A DNA stretch of 64,000 nucleotides, taken from positions 62,001 through 126,000 of the forward strand of contig CAZXGS010000001.1 of NCBI GenBank assembly GCA_964640525.1, written 5' to 3'. The notes beneath the pieces were generated by a model. The model had not been told where the DNA came from. It did not search any database and saw only the letters and a program-made list of their open reading frames with translations. Positions 20,955-28,990 of the stretch are shown in pieces; positions within the stretch are counted from its first letter, which is position 1; every line of letters starts with the position of its first letter. This DNA is from SZAS-103 sp964640525 (lineage in GTDB: Bacteria; Pseudomonadota; Gammaproteobacteria; Xanthomonadales; Xanthomonadaceae). The position numbers were made by a program, and so were the translations under genes.

Positions 20955-21003
20955 CCCTCACCCGCCGCGCCGACGGCGCGGCGGCCTCTCCCGGCGGGAG
21001 AGG
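20955..21003. repeat. Dispersed double-hairpin repeat, copy 2 (inverted relative of copy 1)
   Basis: CCCTCACCC is followed by a GC-rich palindrome (CCGCGCCGACGGCGCGG) and then by CCTCTCCCGGCGGGAGAGG. Read in reverse it matches the layout of the copy at 18227-18270. It lies 100 bp upstream of acpP. The remainder of 20792-21102 holds no visible gene. Confidence 0.7.
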
Positions 21004-21048
21004 CGAATCGAAGGCTGGCAAGCCCTGTCCTCCACACCCCGACCCCTG

Positions 21049-21054
21049 TAAACT
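21049..21054 (+). promoter_or_regulatory. Candidate -10 element of acpP (TAAACT)
   Basis: TAAACT, preceded by TG, lies 49 bp upstream of the acpP start. A separate promoter is expected because acpP is highly expressed and is cut off from fabG here. The -35 region is not clear. Confidence 0.3.
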
Positions 21055-21102
21055 GTCCGGCCACGCCGCAGGGCGGCATTTCTACACCACCGAGGGCCAC
21101 AC

Positions 21103-21342
21103 ATGAGCACCATCGAAGAGCGCGTCAAGAAGATCGTCGTCGAGCAGTTGGGCGTGAAGGAAGAGGATGTGACCAACAACGCCTCGTTCGTGGACGATCT
21201 GGGCGCCGATTCGCTCGACACCGTCGAGCTGGTGATGGCGCTGGAGGAGGAGTTCGAGTGCGAGATCCCGGACGAGGAAGCCGAGAAGATCACCAGCGTC
21301 CAGCAGGCGATCGACTACGTGAAGGCGCACACCAAGGCCTGA
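21103..21342 (+). CDS. acpP: Acyl carrier protein
   Basis: Small acidic carrier (79 residues) that holds growing acyl chains on a phosphopantetheine arm. The attachment Ser is in DDLGADSLDTVELVMALEEE, the family signature. The protein is rich in Glu and Asp, and its length is standard. It lies between the inserted M19 gene and fabF. Confidence 0.98.
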   Translation: MSTIEERVKKIVVEQLGVKEEDVTNNASFVDDLGADSLDTVELVMALEEEFECEIPDEEAEKITSVQQAIDYVKAHTKA

Positions 21343-21484
21343 CGGCAGCCGCCGGCGGTGGCCAGCAGGGCTGCCGCCGGGCATCGCGTCGGTTGATGTT
21401 GCGTTCGTCCATCCGAAACCACCGGGGCCGCATATCGCGGCCCTGCGTTTTTGCGGTTCGCCGCTGGAGTCCAGGAGTCATGCC

Positions 21485-22723
21485 ATGAGCCATCGTCGCG
21501 TCGTCGTCACCGGGATGGGCATCGTTTCGCCGGTCGGCAACGACCTGCACAGCGCCTGGGACGCCATCGTCAACGGTCGTTCCGGGATCGGCCCGATCAC
21601 CCATTTCGACACCACCGGCTACGCGACCACCATCGCCGGCGAGGTGCGCGGGTTCGACCCTCTCAAGTACGTCGGCGCCAAGGACGTGAAGAAGATGGAC
21701 ATCTTCATCCATTACGGCGTGGCCGCCGGCATGGATGCGATGGCCGACGCCGGACTGGAGGTGACCGAGGCCAACGCCGAGCGCATCGGCGTGATCATCG
21801 GCTCGGGCATCGGCGGCATCGCCGGGATCGAGAAGACCACGCTTTCGCTGCGCGATGGCGGGCCGCGCAAGGTCTCGCCGTTCTACGTGCCATCGACCAT
21901 CATCAACATGGTTTCCGGGCAGTTGTGCATCCTCAAGGGCCTGAAAGGGCCGAACTTCTCCGCGGTCTCGGCTTGCGCCACCTCCAACCATAGCATCGGC
22001 ACCGCGATGCGGATGATCCAGTACGGCGATGCCGACGTGATGATCGCCGGCGGCGCCGAGTACGGCGCGTCGCCGACCTCGGTCGGCGGGTTCTGCGCGA
22101 TGAAGGCGATGTCCACCCGCAACGACGATCCGACCCGCGCCAGCCGGCCGTGGGACCGCGACCGCGACGGCTTCGTGCTCGGCGACGGCGCCGGCCTGCT
22201 GGTGCTGGAGGAATACGCAGCGGCGAAGGCGCGTGGCGCGCGCATCTACTGCGAGTTGGCCGGCTTCGGCGCCACCTCGGACGCCTGGCACATGACCGCG
22301 CCGAGCGAGAACGGCGAAGGCCCGGCGCGCTGCATGTCCATCGCGATGCGCGACGCGCAGGTTGCCGCTGACGCGGTGGATTACGTCAATGCCCACGGCA
22401 CCTCCACCCCGCTGGGCGATGTCGCCGAGACCCTGGCGCTCAAGCGCGCGCTGGGCGAACACGCCTGGCGGACGATGGTCAGCTCCACCAAGTCGATGAC
22501 CGGCCACTTGCTGGGCGCGGCCGGCGGCATCGAGGCGATCTTCAGCGTGCTGGCGCTGCATCACGGCGTGATCCCGCCGACCATCAACCTCGACGCACCC
22601 GGCGAGGGCTGCGACCTGGACTACGTGCCAAACGTGGCGCGCGAGAAGAAGATCAAGGTGGCGATGTCCAACGGCTTCGGCTTCGGCGGCACCAACGGCA
22701 CGCTGGTGTTCCGCGCGCTCTGA
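21485..22723 (+). CDS. fabF: 3-oxoacyl-ACP synthase II
   Basis: Condensing enzyme that elongates acyl-ACP with malonyl-ACP. The 412-residue thiolase-fold product carries the nucleophile Cys in SACATSNHSIG, the first His in VNAHGTSTPLGD and the second in STKSMTGHLLGAAGG. N-terminal RRVVVTGMGIVSPVGN and C-terminal SNGFGFGGTNGTLVFR are typical. AGGAG lies 7 bp before ATG 21485. pabB follows after 52 bp, a conserved order in the family. Confidence 0.97.
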   Translation: MSHRRVVVTGMGIVSPVGNDLHSAWDAIVNGRSGIGPITHFDTTGYATTIAGEVRGFDPLKYVGAKDVKKMDIFIHYGVAAGMDAMADAGLEVTEANAERIGVIIGSGIGGIAGIEKTTLSLRDGGPRKVSPFYVPSTIINMVSGQLCILKGLKGPNFSAVSACATSNHSIGTAMRMIQYGDADVMIAGGAEYGASPTSVGGFCAMKAMSTRNDDPTRASRPWDRDRDGFVLGDGAGLLVLEEYAAAKARGARIYCELAGFGATSDAWHMTAPSENGEGPARCMSIAMRDAQVAADAVDYVNAHGTSTPLGDVAETLALKRALGEHAWRTMVSSTKSMTGHLLGAAGGIEAIFSVLALHHGVIPPTINLDAPGEGCDLDYVPNVAREKKIKVAMSNGFGFGGTNGTLVFRAL

Positions 22724-22775
22724 CCGGGCGCGCGCTTTCGTCGTCGAACCGCACCGGAACCGGCAGGGCCCAGCG

Positions 22776-24206
22776 TTGGAGCGGACGAGAGGCAACGTAC
22801 ATTTCCGGTCGTTGGGGCCGGCCGCTGATGCCGATCTGCTGGCGCTGCATCGCGCGCTGCCTGCGCGCTATCCGCTGCTGCTCGAAAGCCTTGCCGACGG
22901 CACCCCGCAAGCGCGCTGGGACCTGCTGCTGGTGGCCGATGGCACGGGGCTGGTGGCGCGCGCGGATGCCACACGGACGCTGGATGGCGAAGTCTTGGGC
23001 GGAGATTTCCTGGCCGCGCTGGATGCCGCTTGGCGCACCGCAGCGCCATCCGGCGCGCCGACTCACGCATCGGGTGTGGTGGACGAGGCCATCGCGGCGT
23101 TGCGCATGGCATTGCCGTTCGCCGGTGGCTGGGCGCTGTACCTGGGATACGAGTTGGCTGGCCAGATCGAACCGAGCCTGGACCTGCCGCTGCCCGACAC
23201 GACGGCGCTGCCGATCGCGCTGGCCTTGCGCTGCCCGGCGGTGCTGCTGCGCGAGCGTCGGACCGGCGCGCTGTTCGTGGTCGCCGAATCCGGGCAGGAG
23301 GACTTGCTCGACGCGATCACCGCCGAGATCCGCCTGCACGCCAGATCCCTGCCCGCGGATGCATCGGACCTGGCGAGTCCGCAAGTCCTCGCCGAGGACG
23401 ATCCGCAGCACTTCCTTGCCGGCGTGGCCGCGGTCCACCAGCATCTGCGCGCTGGCGATACCTTCCAGGTCAACCTCTCGCGCCGCTGGTGCGCGCGCTT
23501 CGCGCCAGCGCCGCCACCAGGCGCGCTGTATGCACGCCTGCGCGCGGCCAATCCGGCACCGTTCTCGGCCTCGTTCATCCAGCCCGGCTGGTCGCTGGCC
23601 AGTTCCTCGCCGGAGCGCCTGGTGGTGGTGCGTGACGGCGTGGCGCAGACCCGGCCGATCGCCGGCACCCGCCCGCGCCGTCCCGGCGAGGACGACGCAG
23701 AACGCGTGCGCGAGCTGGTCGGCCATCCCAAGGAGCGTGCCGAACACGTGATGCTGATCGACCTGGAGCGCAACGATCTCGGGCGCGTGTGCGTGCCCGG
23801 CAGCGTGGAGGTGGACGAAATGATGGTGGTGGAGAGTTATGCCCACGTCCACCACATCGTCTCCAACGTGCGCGGTCGGCTGCGCGATGGCACGACGCCG
23901 GGCGCGGTGATTCGCGCGGTCTTCCCCGGCGGCACCATCACCGGTTGTCCGAAAGTGCGTTGCATGCAGATCATCGCCGCGCTGGAGGGCGTCGGTCGCG
24001 GCGAATACACCGGCGCGATCGGCTACCTCGACCGCAGCGGCGACATGGACCTGAACATCCTGATCCGCACCCTGCGGCAGGAAGGCGACACCGTGTCCTT
24101 CCGCGCCGGCGCCGGGATCGTGGTCGATTCGGTCGCGGACGCCGAGCTGGACGAGACTCGCGCCAAGGCGCGTGGCCTGTTGCGCGCACTCGAGGCGTCG
24201 GCGTGA
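22776..24206 (+). CDS. pabB: Aminodeoxychorismate synthase component I (PabB-like)
   Basis: Chorismate-using enzyme of p-aminobenzoate synthesis. The 476-residue product has the chorismate-binding domain: GDTFQVNLSRRW, SSSPERLV, RPIAGTRPRR, HVMLIDLERNDLGRV, HHIVSNVRGRL, FPGGTITGCPKVRCMQII and the C-terminal RAGAGIVVDS. In E. coli PabB the motif is PIKGT with a nucleophilic Lys; here residue 296 is Ala (PIAGT), as in anthranilate synthase. The coupled downstream pabC supports the PabB role, although TrpE-like activity cannot be excluded. The start appears to be TTG 22776; no ATG or GTG lies upstream in frame. Confidence 0.85.
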   Translation: MERTRGNVHFRSLGPAADADLLALHRALPARYPLLLESLADGTPQARWDLLLVADGTGLVARADATRTLDGEVLGGDFLAALDAAWRTAAPSGAPTHASGVVDEAIAALRMALPFAGGWALYLGYELAGQIEPSLDLPLPDTTALPIALALRCPAVLLRERRTGALFVVAESGQEDLLDAITAEIRLHARSLPADASDLASPQVLAEDDPQHFLAGVAAVHQHLRAGDTFQVNLSRRWCARFAPAPPPGALYARLRAANPAPFSASFIQPGWSLASSSPERLVVVRDGVAQTRPIAGTRPRRPGEDDAERVRELVGHPKERAEHVMLIDLERNDLGRVCVPGSVEVDEMMVVESYAHVHHIVSNVRGRLRDGTTPGAVIRAVFPGGTITGCPKVRCMQIIAALEGVGRGEYTGAIGYLDRSGDMDLNILIRTLRQEGDTVSFRAGAGIVVDSVADAELDETRAKARGLLRALEASA

Positions 24207-25033
24207 CCGGGACATGGCGGCTGTGGGCAGGCCAGACGCCGATCGCGGCGCTCGATCCTGGCGATCGCGGACTGGCCTACGGCGATGGCGTGTTCGAGAC
24301 CATCCTGGTCGATCGGGGCAGGCTGGTCTGGTGGGATCGCCACCTTGCGCGTCTGCTGGTCGGTTGCGATCGGCTGGGCATCGCGCGGCCCGACGCGGAT
24401 TTTTTGCTGCGATGCGCGCGGGCGCAGGCTGCGGATTGCGGCCGCGGCGTGCTCAAGCTGATCCTCACCCGCGGCAGCGGCGCGCGGGGCTACGCGCGGC
24501 CCCTTGAAGGCGGCGGTCTGCTGGCGTTGGGTCTGGCCGATCCGCCACCGCCGGCACCTGCGGAAGGCTTGCGCCTGCGTTGGTGCGACCTGCGCCTGGC
24601 GCGCCAGCCGCGGCTGGCAGGCATCAAGCACCTCAACCGGCTCGAGCAGGTGCTGGCGCGCGCCGAGTGGTCCGATCCGGCGATCCACGAGGGCCTGGTG
24701 TGCGATCTCGCCGGCGACGTGGTGGGGGCGACGGCGGCCAACCTGTTCGTCCTGCACGACGGCGCATGGGTGACCCCGCCGGTGGACGACAGTGGCATCG
24801 CGGGGGTCTGTCGGGGCTGGATCCTGGAGCATGTGCAGGGCGCGCAGGTGGCCCGGCTCAAGCGCGCGCAGGTCGAATCCGCGCAAGCCATCGTCCTGTG
24901 CAACGCGGTGCGCGGTATCCTTGGCGTTTGCGGGTTGGGGACGCGGCGCTGGGCTTTGCTTCCCGAAGTCAGGGCGCTGATTGCGGCGCTGGCGGCGGCC
25001 GAACCGGCCTTCGATGCCGCGCGAATGTCCTGA
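24203..25033 (+). CDS. pabC: 4-amino-4-deoxychorismate lyase
   Basis: PLP enzyme that releases pyruvate from aminodeoxychorismate to give p-aminobenzoate. The 276-residue class IV aminotransferase fold has DRGLAYGDGVFETI near residue 20, the PLP Lys in AGIKHLNRLEQ, GDVVGATAANLF and the C-terminal SAQAIVLCNAVRGI. It starts with GTG 24203, overlapping the pabB stop by 4 bp, so the two are translationally coupled. This makes the window encode PABA synthesis next to fatty acid genes, an order common in gammaproteobacteria. Confidence 0.93.
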   Translation: MTGTWRLWAGQTPIAALDPGDRGLAYGDGVFETILVDRGRLVWWDRHLARLLVGCDRLGIARPDADFLLRCARAQAADCGRGVLKLILTRGSGARGYARPLEGGGLLALGLADPPPPAPAEGLRLRWCDLRLARQPRLAGIKHLNRLEQVLARAEWSDPAIHEGLVCDLAGDVVGATAANLFVLHDGAWVTPPVDDSGIAGVCRGWILEHVQGAQVARLKRAQVESAQAIVLCNAVRGILGVCGLGTRRWALLPEVRALIAALAAAEPAFDAARMS

Positions 25034-25114
25034 AGGCCGCGCAAATCCGTTTCAGCCCATGATTGCCTTCCTGCTTGCCTGCATGCCCCCCGCACCACGA
25101 GGATCGGAGCCGTT

Positions 25115-26164
25115 GTGACCGAAAAACCAAGGCGAGGCCTGTTTTCCCGCATCCTCCGCACCTTCTTCCTGCTCCTGCTGCTGGCCGCGCTGATCGCCGG
25201 CGGCTTCGGCTGGTGGCATTTTCAGCGCTTCTCCGACACGCCCGTCGGCGGTACCGACACCCGGGTGGTGATCCGCCGTGGCGAAGCGCTGGCCGGCGTG
25301 GTCAAGGGCTTGCGCGACGCCGGGGTGAGTGCGGGCAACGACGTCGAGTGGCAACTGCTGGCCGCGCGCATGGGCGTGCGTTCGAAGATGCAAGTCGGCG
25401 AGTACGCGGTGCTGGCGCGCATGACCCCGCGGGAGATCCTGCAGGACATCGCCAGCGGCAAGGTGATCCAGTACCGGTTCACCCTTGTCGAGGGCTGGAA
25501 CATGCGTGAGCTGCGCCACGCCCTGCACGGCGCACCGCACATGCAGCACCTGCTGGACATGACCAGCGACCGTGCGCTGATGCAGCAACTCGGACGCCCG
25601 CACGAGCAACCCGAGGGCCGCTTCCTTCCCGAGACCTACGCCTACACCAACGACACCACCGACATCGCCTTGCTGCGGCGCGCCGCCGCGGCGATGGACA
25701 AGGCGCTGGGAACGACCTGGGAGCACCGCGATCCGAACCTGACCCTGCACAGTGCAGATGAACTGCTGACCCTGGCCTCGATCGTCGAAAAGGAAACCTC
25801 GGTGCCCGACGAGCGCGCGAGGATCGCCGGCGTGTTCATCCGTCGCCTGCAGACCGGGATGAAGCTGGAAACCGATCCGACCGTGATCTACGGCCTGGGC
25901 AGCCGCTATGCCGGCAACCTGACCCGTCGCGACCTGATCACCGACACCCCGTATAACACCTACACCCGCACCGGCCTGCCGCCGACCCCGATCGCCATGC
26001 CGGGCATTGCCGCGCTGCGTGCTTCGGCCCATCCGGCGCCTGGCTCGGCGATGTACTTCGTCGCCAGCGGCAGCGGCGGGCACGTGTTTTCGACCACCCT
26101 GAGCGAGCACAACGCCGCGGTGGCGCGTTATCTCAAACTGCAACGGGAGAAGCAGCAACCATGA
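25115..26164 (+). CDS. mltG: Endolytic murein transglycosylase MltG
   Basis: Inner-membrane lytic transglycosylase that cleaves nascent peptidoglycan strands, setting glycan length. The 349-residue product has an N-terminal transmembrane helix (FFLLLLLAALIAGGFGWW), a LysM-like region, and the YceG catalytic core LASIVEKETSVPDERARIA with the catalytic Glu, followed by DPTVIYGLG and TPYNTYTRTGLPPTPI. It starts with GTG 25115 and ends overlapping tmk by 4 bp. mltG-tmk-holB is a conserved run. Confidence 0.96.
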   Translation: MTEKPRRGLFSRILRTFFLLLLLAALIAGGFGWWHFQRFSDTPVGGTDTRVVIRRGEALAGVVKGLRDAGVSAGNDVEWQLLAARMGVRSKMQVGEYAVLARMTPREILQDIASGKVIQYRFTLVEGWNMRELRHALHGAPHMQHLLDMTSDRALMQQLGRPHEQPEGRFLPETYAYTNDTTDIALLRRAAAAMDKALGTTWEHRDPNLTLHSADELLTLASIVEKETSVPDERARIAGVFIRRLQTGMKLETDPTVIYGLGSRYAGNLTRRDLITDTPYNTYTRTGLPPTPIAMPGIAALRASAHPAPGSAMYFVASGSGGHVFSTTLSEHNAAVARYLKLQREKQQP

Positions 26165-26784
26165 CGGGAAGGTTGATTACGGTCGAGGGCGGCGAGGGTG
26201 CCGGCAAGTCCAGCGCGATGGCCGCGATCCGCGATGCGATCGCCGCGCGCGGGGTCGAACTGGTGGTCACCCGCGAGCCCGGCGGCACCCCGGCCGGCGA
26301 GGCCATCCGCGGGCTGTTGCTCGACCCGGCGCATGCAATCTGCGCGCCCACCGAACTGCTGCTGATGTTCGCCACCCGTGCGCAACTCGTGCACGAGGTG
26401 GTGCGGCCGGCGCTGGAGCGCGGCGCCTGGGTGCTGTCGGATCGATTCACCGATGCGAGCTTCGCCTACCAGGGTGGCGGCCGCGGCATCGACGGCGCGC
26501 AGATCGCCGAACTGGAACGCATGATGGTCGGGATCAAGCCGGACCTGACCTTGCTGCTGGACGTGGACGTGCGCCAGGGCCACGCACGCCTGGCCGGCCG
26601 CAGCGGCCAGCGCGACCGCATCGAACGCGAGCGCATGGACTTCTTCGAGCGCGTGCGCGAGGTGTACCTGCGACGTGCCGCCAGCGAGCCGTCGCGCTTC
26701 CGGGTGATCGACGCCGGCCAGGCGCAGGATGCGGTGGTCGCCGCGACCCTCGCTGCGCTGGCCGAAGCCAGCGCCGGCTGGTGA
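26161..26784 (+). CDS. tmk: Thymidylate kinase
   Basis: Phosphorylates dTMP to dTDP. The 207-residue product has the P-loop EGGEGAGKSS, the DR motif region LSDRFTDASFAYQGGGRG, TREPGGTPAGEAIR, and the LID segment AGRSGQRDRIERE. ATG 26161 overlaps the mltG stop; its own stop overlaps the holB start. Standard size, no anomaly. Confidence 0.97.
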   Translation: MTGRLITVEGGEGAGKSSAMAAIRDAIAARGVELVVTREPGGTPAGEAIRGLLLDPAHAICAPTELLLMFATRAQLVHEVVRPALERGAWVLSDRFTDASFAYQGGGRGIDGAQIAELERMMVGIKPDLTLLLDVDVRQGHARLAGRSGQRDRIERERMDFFERVREVYLRRAASEPSRFRVIDAGQAQDAVVAATLAALAEASAGW

Positions 26785-27755
26785 TGGAATCCCTGGCGCC
26801 GTGGTTACGCGCGCCGCTGCGGCGCACCGCCGACGCACTGGCCGCCGGTCGCCTCGCGCATGCCTTGCTGGTGTGCGGTGCGCAGCACATCGGCAAGGCA
26901 GCCTTCACCGCGCAACTGGCCGCCAACCTGCTGTGCCGGGAGCGCATCGAGGGCATGGCCTGCGGCCGTTGTCGGGATTGCAGCCTGTATGCCGCAGGGG
27001 CGCACCCGGACCTGCGCCGCGTCGTCCTGGAGGAAAACGACAAGACCGGGGTGATGCGCAATGACATCGTGGTCGAGCAAATCCGCGACCTCGGTGCCTG
27101 GCTGGCCCTGACCGCGCAGCGCGGTGGCGCCCAGGTGGCGGTGATCGATCCGGCCTCGGCGATGAACACCAGCTCCGCCAACGCGCTGCTCAAGACCCTC
27201 GAAGAGCCGCTGGCCGGGCGCTACCTGGTGCTGGTGTGCGAGTCGCCGCGAACGCTGTCGGCGACCATTCGCAGCCGCTGTCAGCGCATCGTGCTGGATG
27301 CGCCGGACCGTGCCCAGGCGCGCGCGTGGCTGCTTGCGCGCGGTCACGCGGCGTCGGTCGCCGACGCGGCCTTGGCCGCGGCCAATGGCCATCCCGGGCT
27401 GGCCGCGCACGGCATCGAAGCGGGCTTGCTGGCGTTGCGCGAGAGTGTGCGCAAGGACTTGTCCGCGCTTGCCGCAGGACGCGCCGACCCGCTGTCGCTG
27501 GCGAGCGCATGGCTGGCCGACAAGCAGGCCGAGCAGCGCCTGACCCTGGCAGCCGGTCTGGCGGTGGATCTGCTGGCGCGCGGGCAAGGCGCGGATTTCC
27601 GTCCCGGCTGGGACCTTGCTGGCGGCGATGGCGAACGCCTTGCGGCATGGTTCGCGCGCGCCAACCACACCCGCGAACTGCTGCGCAGCCCGATCCGGGG
27701 CGATCTTGCCCTGGCCGGATTGTTGCGCGACTGGCGCGCCGCCGTTGCCGCCTGA
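26784..27755 (+). CDS. holB: DNA polymerase III subunit delta prime
   Basis: Clamp-loader subunit of the replicative polymerase. The 323-residue product has the modified P-loop region VCGAQHIGKAAFTAQLA, four Cys of a zinc module in CRERIEGMACGRCRDCSLY, SSANALLKTLEEP and the SRC motif IRSRCQRIV. ATG 26784 shares one base with the tmk stop (TGATG); GTG 26781 is an alternative. The C-terminal collar domain is present. It is followed by pilZ, as in Xanthomonas. Confidence 0.93.
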   Translation: MESLAPWLRAPLRRTADALAAGRLAHALLVCGAQHIGKAAFTAQLAANLLCRERIEGMACGRCRDCSLYAAGAHPDLRRVVLEENDKTGVMRNDIVVEQIRDLGAWLALTAQRGGAQVAVIDPASAMNTSSANALLKTLEEPLAGRYLVLVCESPRTLSATIRSRCQRIVLDAPDRAQARAWLLARGHAASVADAALAAANGHPGLAAHGIEAGLLALRESVRKDLSALAAGRADPLSLASAWLADKQAEQRLTLAAGLAVDLLARGQGADFRPGWDLAGGDGERLAAWFARANHTRELLRSPIRGDLALAGLLRDWRAAVAA

Positions 27756-27834
27756 TGCAGGGACTGGCGACGTTCATTCCGCGCCCGATCGGCGCTACAC
27801 TCGCGGCTGCTCGCAGGATCGAGGAGGCAGGGCC

Positions 27835-28191
27835 ATGATGGGAGGCGGCGGCGCAAGGCAGGGCATCCTGTCGTTGGCACTCAAGGACAAGACCGCGGTG
27901 TACAACGCCTTTCTTCCGTTCGTGAAGAACGGTGGCATCTTCATCGCGACCCCAAAGCGCTACGCGCTGGGCGATGAGGTGTTCGTGCTGATGACCCTGC
28001 CCGAGAGCAGCGAACGCCTGCCGGTCGCCGGCAAGGTGGTGTGGATCACCCCCGCCGGCGCGCAGGGCAACCGACCCGCGGGCATCGGTGTGCAGTTCTC
28101 CGACTCCGGCGAGGCGGATGCTGCGCGCGGCAAGGTCGAGGCCATCCTCGCCGGCCTGTCCAACTCGGAACGCCCGACCTCGACGATGTGA
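27835..28191 (+). CDS. pilZ: Type IV pilus PilZ protein
   Basis: A 118-residue single PilZ-domain protein needed for type IV pilus biogenesis in Xanthomonas and Pseudomonas, where it does not itself bind cyclic di-GMP. Matches include RQGILSLALKDK, FVKNGGIFIATPKRYALGD, LPESSERLPVAGKVVW, TPAGAQGNRPAGIGVQF and a C-terminal ERPTSTM. The RxxxR motif needed for c-di-GMP binding is not visible, as in true PilZ. GAGGAG is 11 bp upstream of ATG 27835; ATG 27838 is an alternative. Confidence 0.93.
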   Translation: MMGGGGARQGILSLALKDKTAVYNAFLPFVKNGGIFIATPKRYALGDEVFVLMTLPESSERLPVAGKVVWITPAGAQGNRPAGIGVQFSDSGEADAARGKVEAILAGLSNSERPTSTM

Positions 28192-28375
28192 GGGGCCGCC
28201 ACGGCCGCGCCTTGCGCCCCCGTCACCGCCACACGCCTTGGCTTTCAGGCGCCAGTGCCTGATGCTGGAGCCCTGCGCGCTGGCAGCGCCAACGCCGTGA
28301 ACCCAAACCTTGTGAACGCCCGTTGGACTCGCAACTGCGCATCATCGGTCCACGGCACGATCTTGAGGATGAAGT

Positions 28376-28615
28376 GTGGTCTGGGTCTATCTGATCGCCT
28401 ATTTCATTGCGTTCATCGTCTGGTTCTTTGTCCTGGCAAAGAAAATGTTGACGATTTCTCAGCGGATTCGAAATTTTGTTGCTGATGAATCTGATGTCGA
28501 TTGGCTCATCCGGCGGCGCGGTCGTAAAGTCGGGTTCGCCCTGATCGTCCTGTCATTCGCTACTGGCTCGTTGCTCGGCCATGTACTGTGCTCACTCTTC
28601 GGGATTCCGGATTAG
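28376..28615 (+). CDS. Small membrane protein of unknown function, atypical base composition
   Basis: A 79-residue protein with two predicted transmembrane helices: VYLIAYFIAFIVWFFVLAK at the start and FALIVLSFATGSLLGHVLC near the end, with a basic/acidic loop (RIRNFVADESDVDWLIRRR) between them. GAGG is 7 bp before the GTG start. The coding sequence is clearly AT-richer than its neighbours, suggesting recent acquisition. I do not recognise the family. The upstream gap 28192-28375 holds nothing recognisable. Confidence 0.6.
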   Translation: MVWVYLIAYFIAFIVWFFVLAKKMLTISQRIRNFVADESDVDWLIRRRGRKVGFALIVLSFATGSLLGHVLCSLFGIPD

Positions 28616-28736
28616 CCTTTCCCACTCCTCGTCGCAACGTTCGCGCCGGTAGCTGGTCGCAATCCTCATGCCTGGCTTCGAGCCCACCCATGTGCTCAAG
28701 CGGACCTGCGCGAAGGAGCATCTGAACAAGTGGATT

Positions 28737-28760
28737 CCGTTCGTGGTGAGTCTGTCGAAC
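28737..28760. repeat. Single copy of the dispersed GTTCGTGGTGAG repeat
   Basis: CCGTTCGTGGTGAGTCTGTC followed by GAAC, the reverse-complement form of the repeat unit tandemly arrayed at 45571-46040. It lies in the 375-bp gap before the thiolase gene; apart from it I see no feature between 28616 and 28990. Confidence 0.7.
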
Positions 28761-28990
28761 CATGAACGGAATCGACGATTTGCGGTAGCAAACCGGTAGG
28801 GCTTTCGGCTTGTTCAGACATTCCCGAAGTAGGCTGCTCGAGCAAGTCACACGGCCCGCCCGCACGCCGTTCGCTTGGCCAAGGCGAGCCATCAAGGCAT
28901 GACGGTAATGCCTGCAAGGCGGAATGGACCGCCGCAACGTGAGGTCAGCGGCGGCCGACGCCGCCGTCTTGCCCTCCTGCAAGGCCGCAA

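Noticed and set aside
28255..28375. An integron attC site before the AT-rich small gene
   Set aside because: A GTTGGAC core-like heptamer is present, but no matching RYYYAAC partner or paired inner sites were found.
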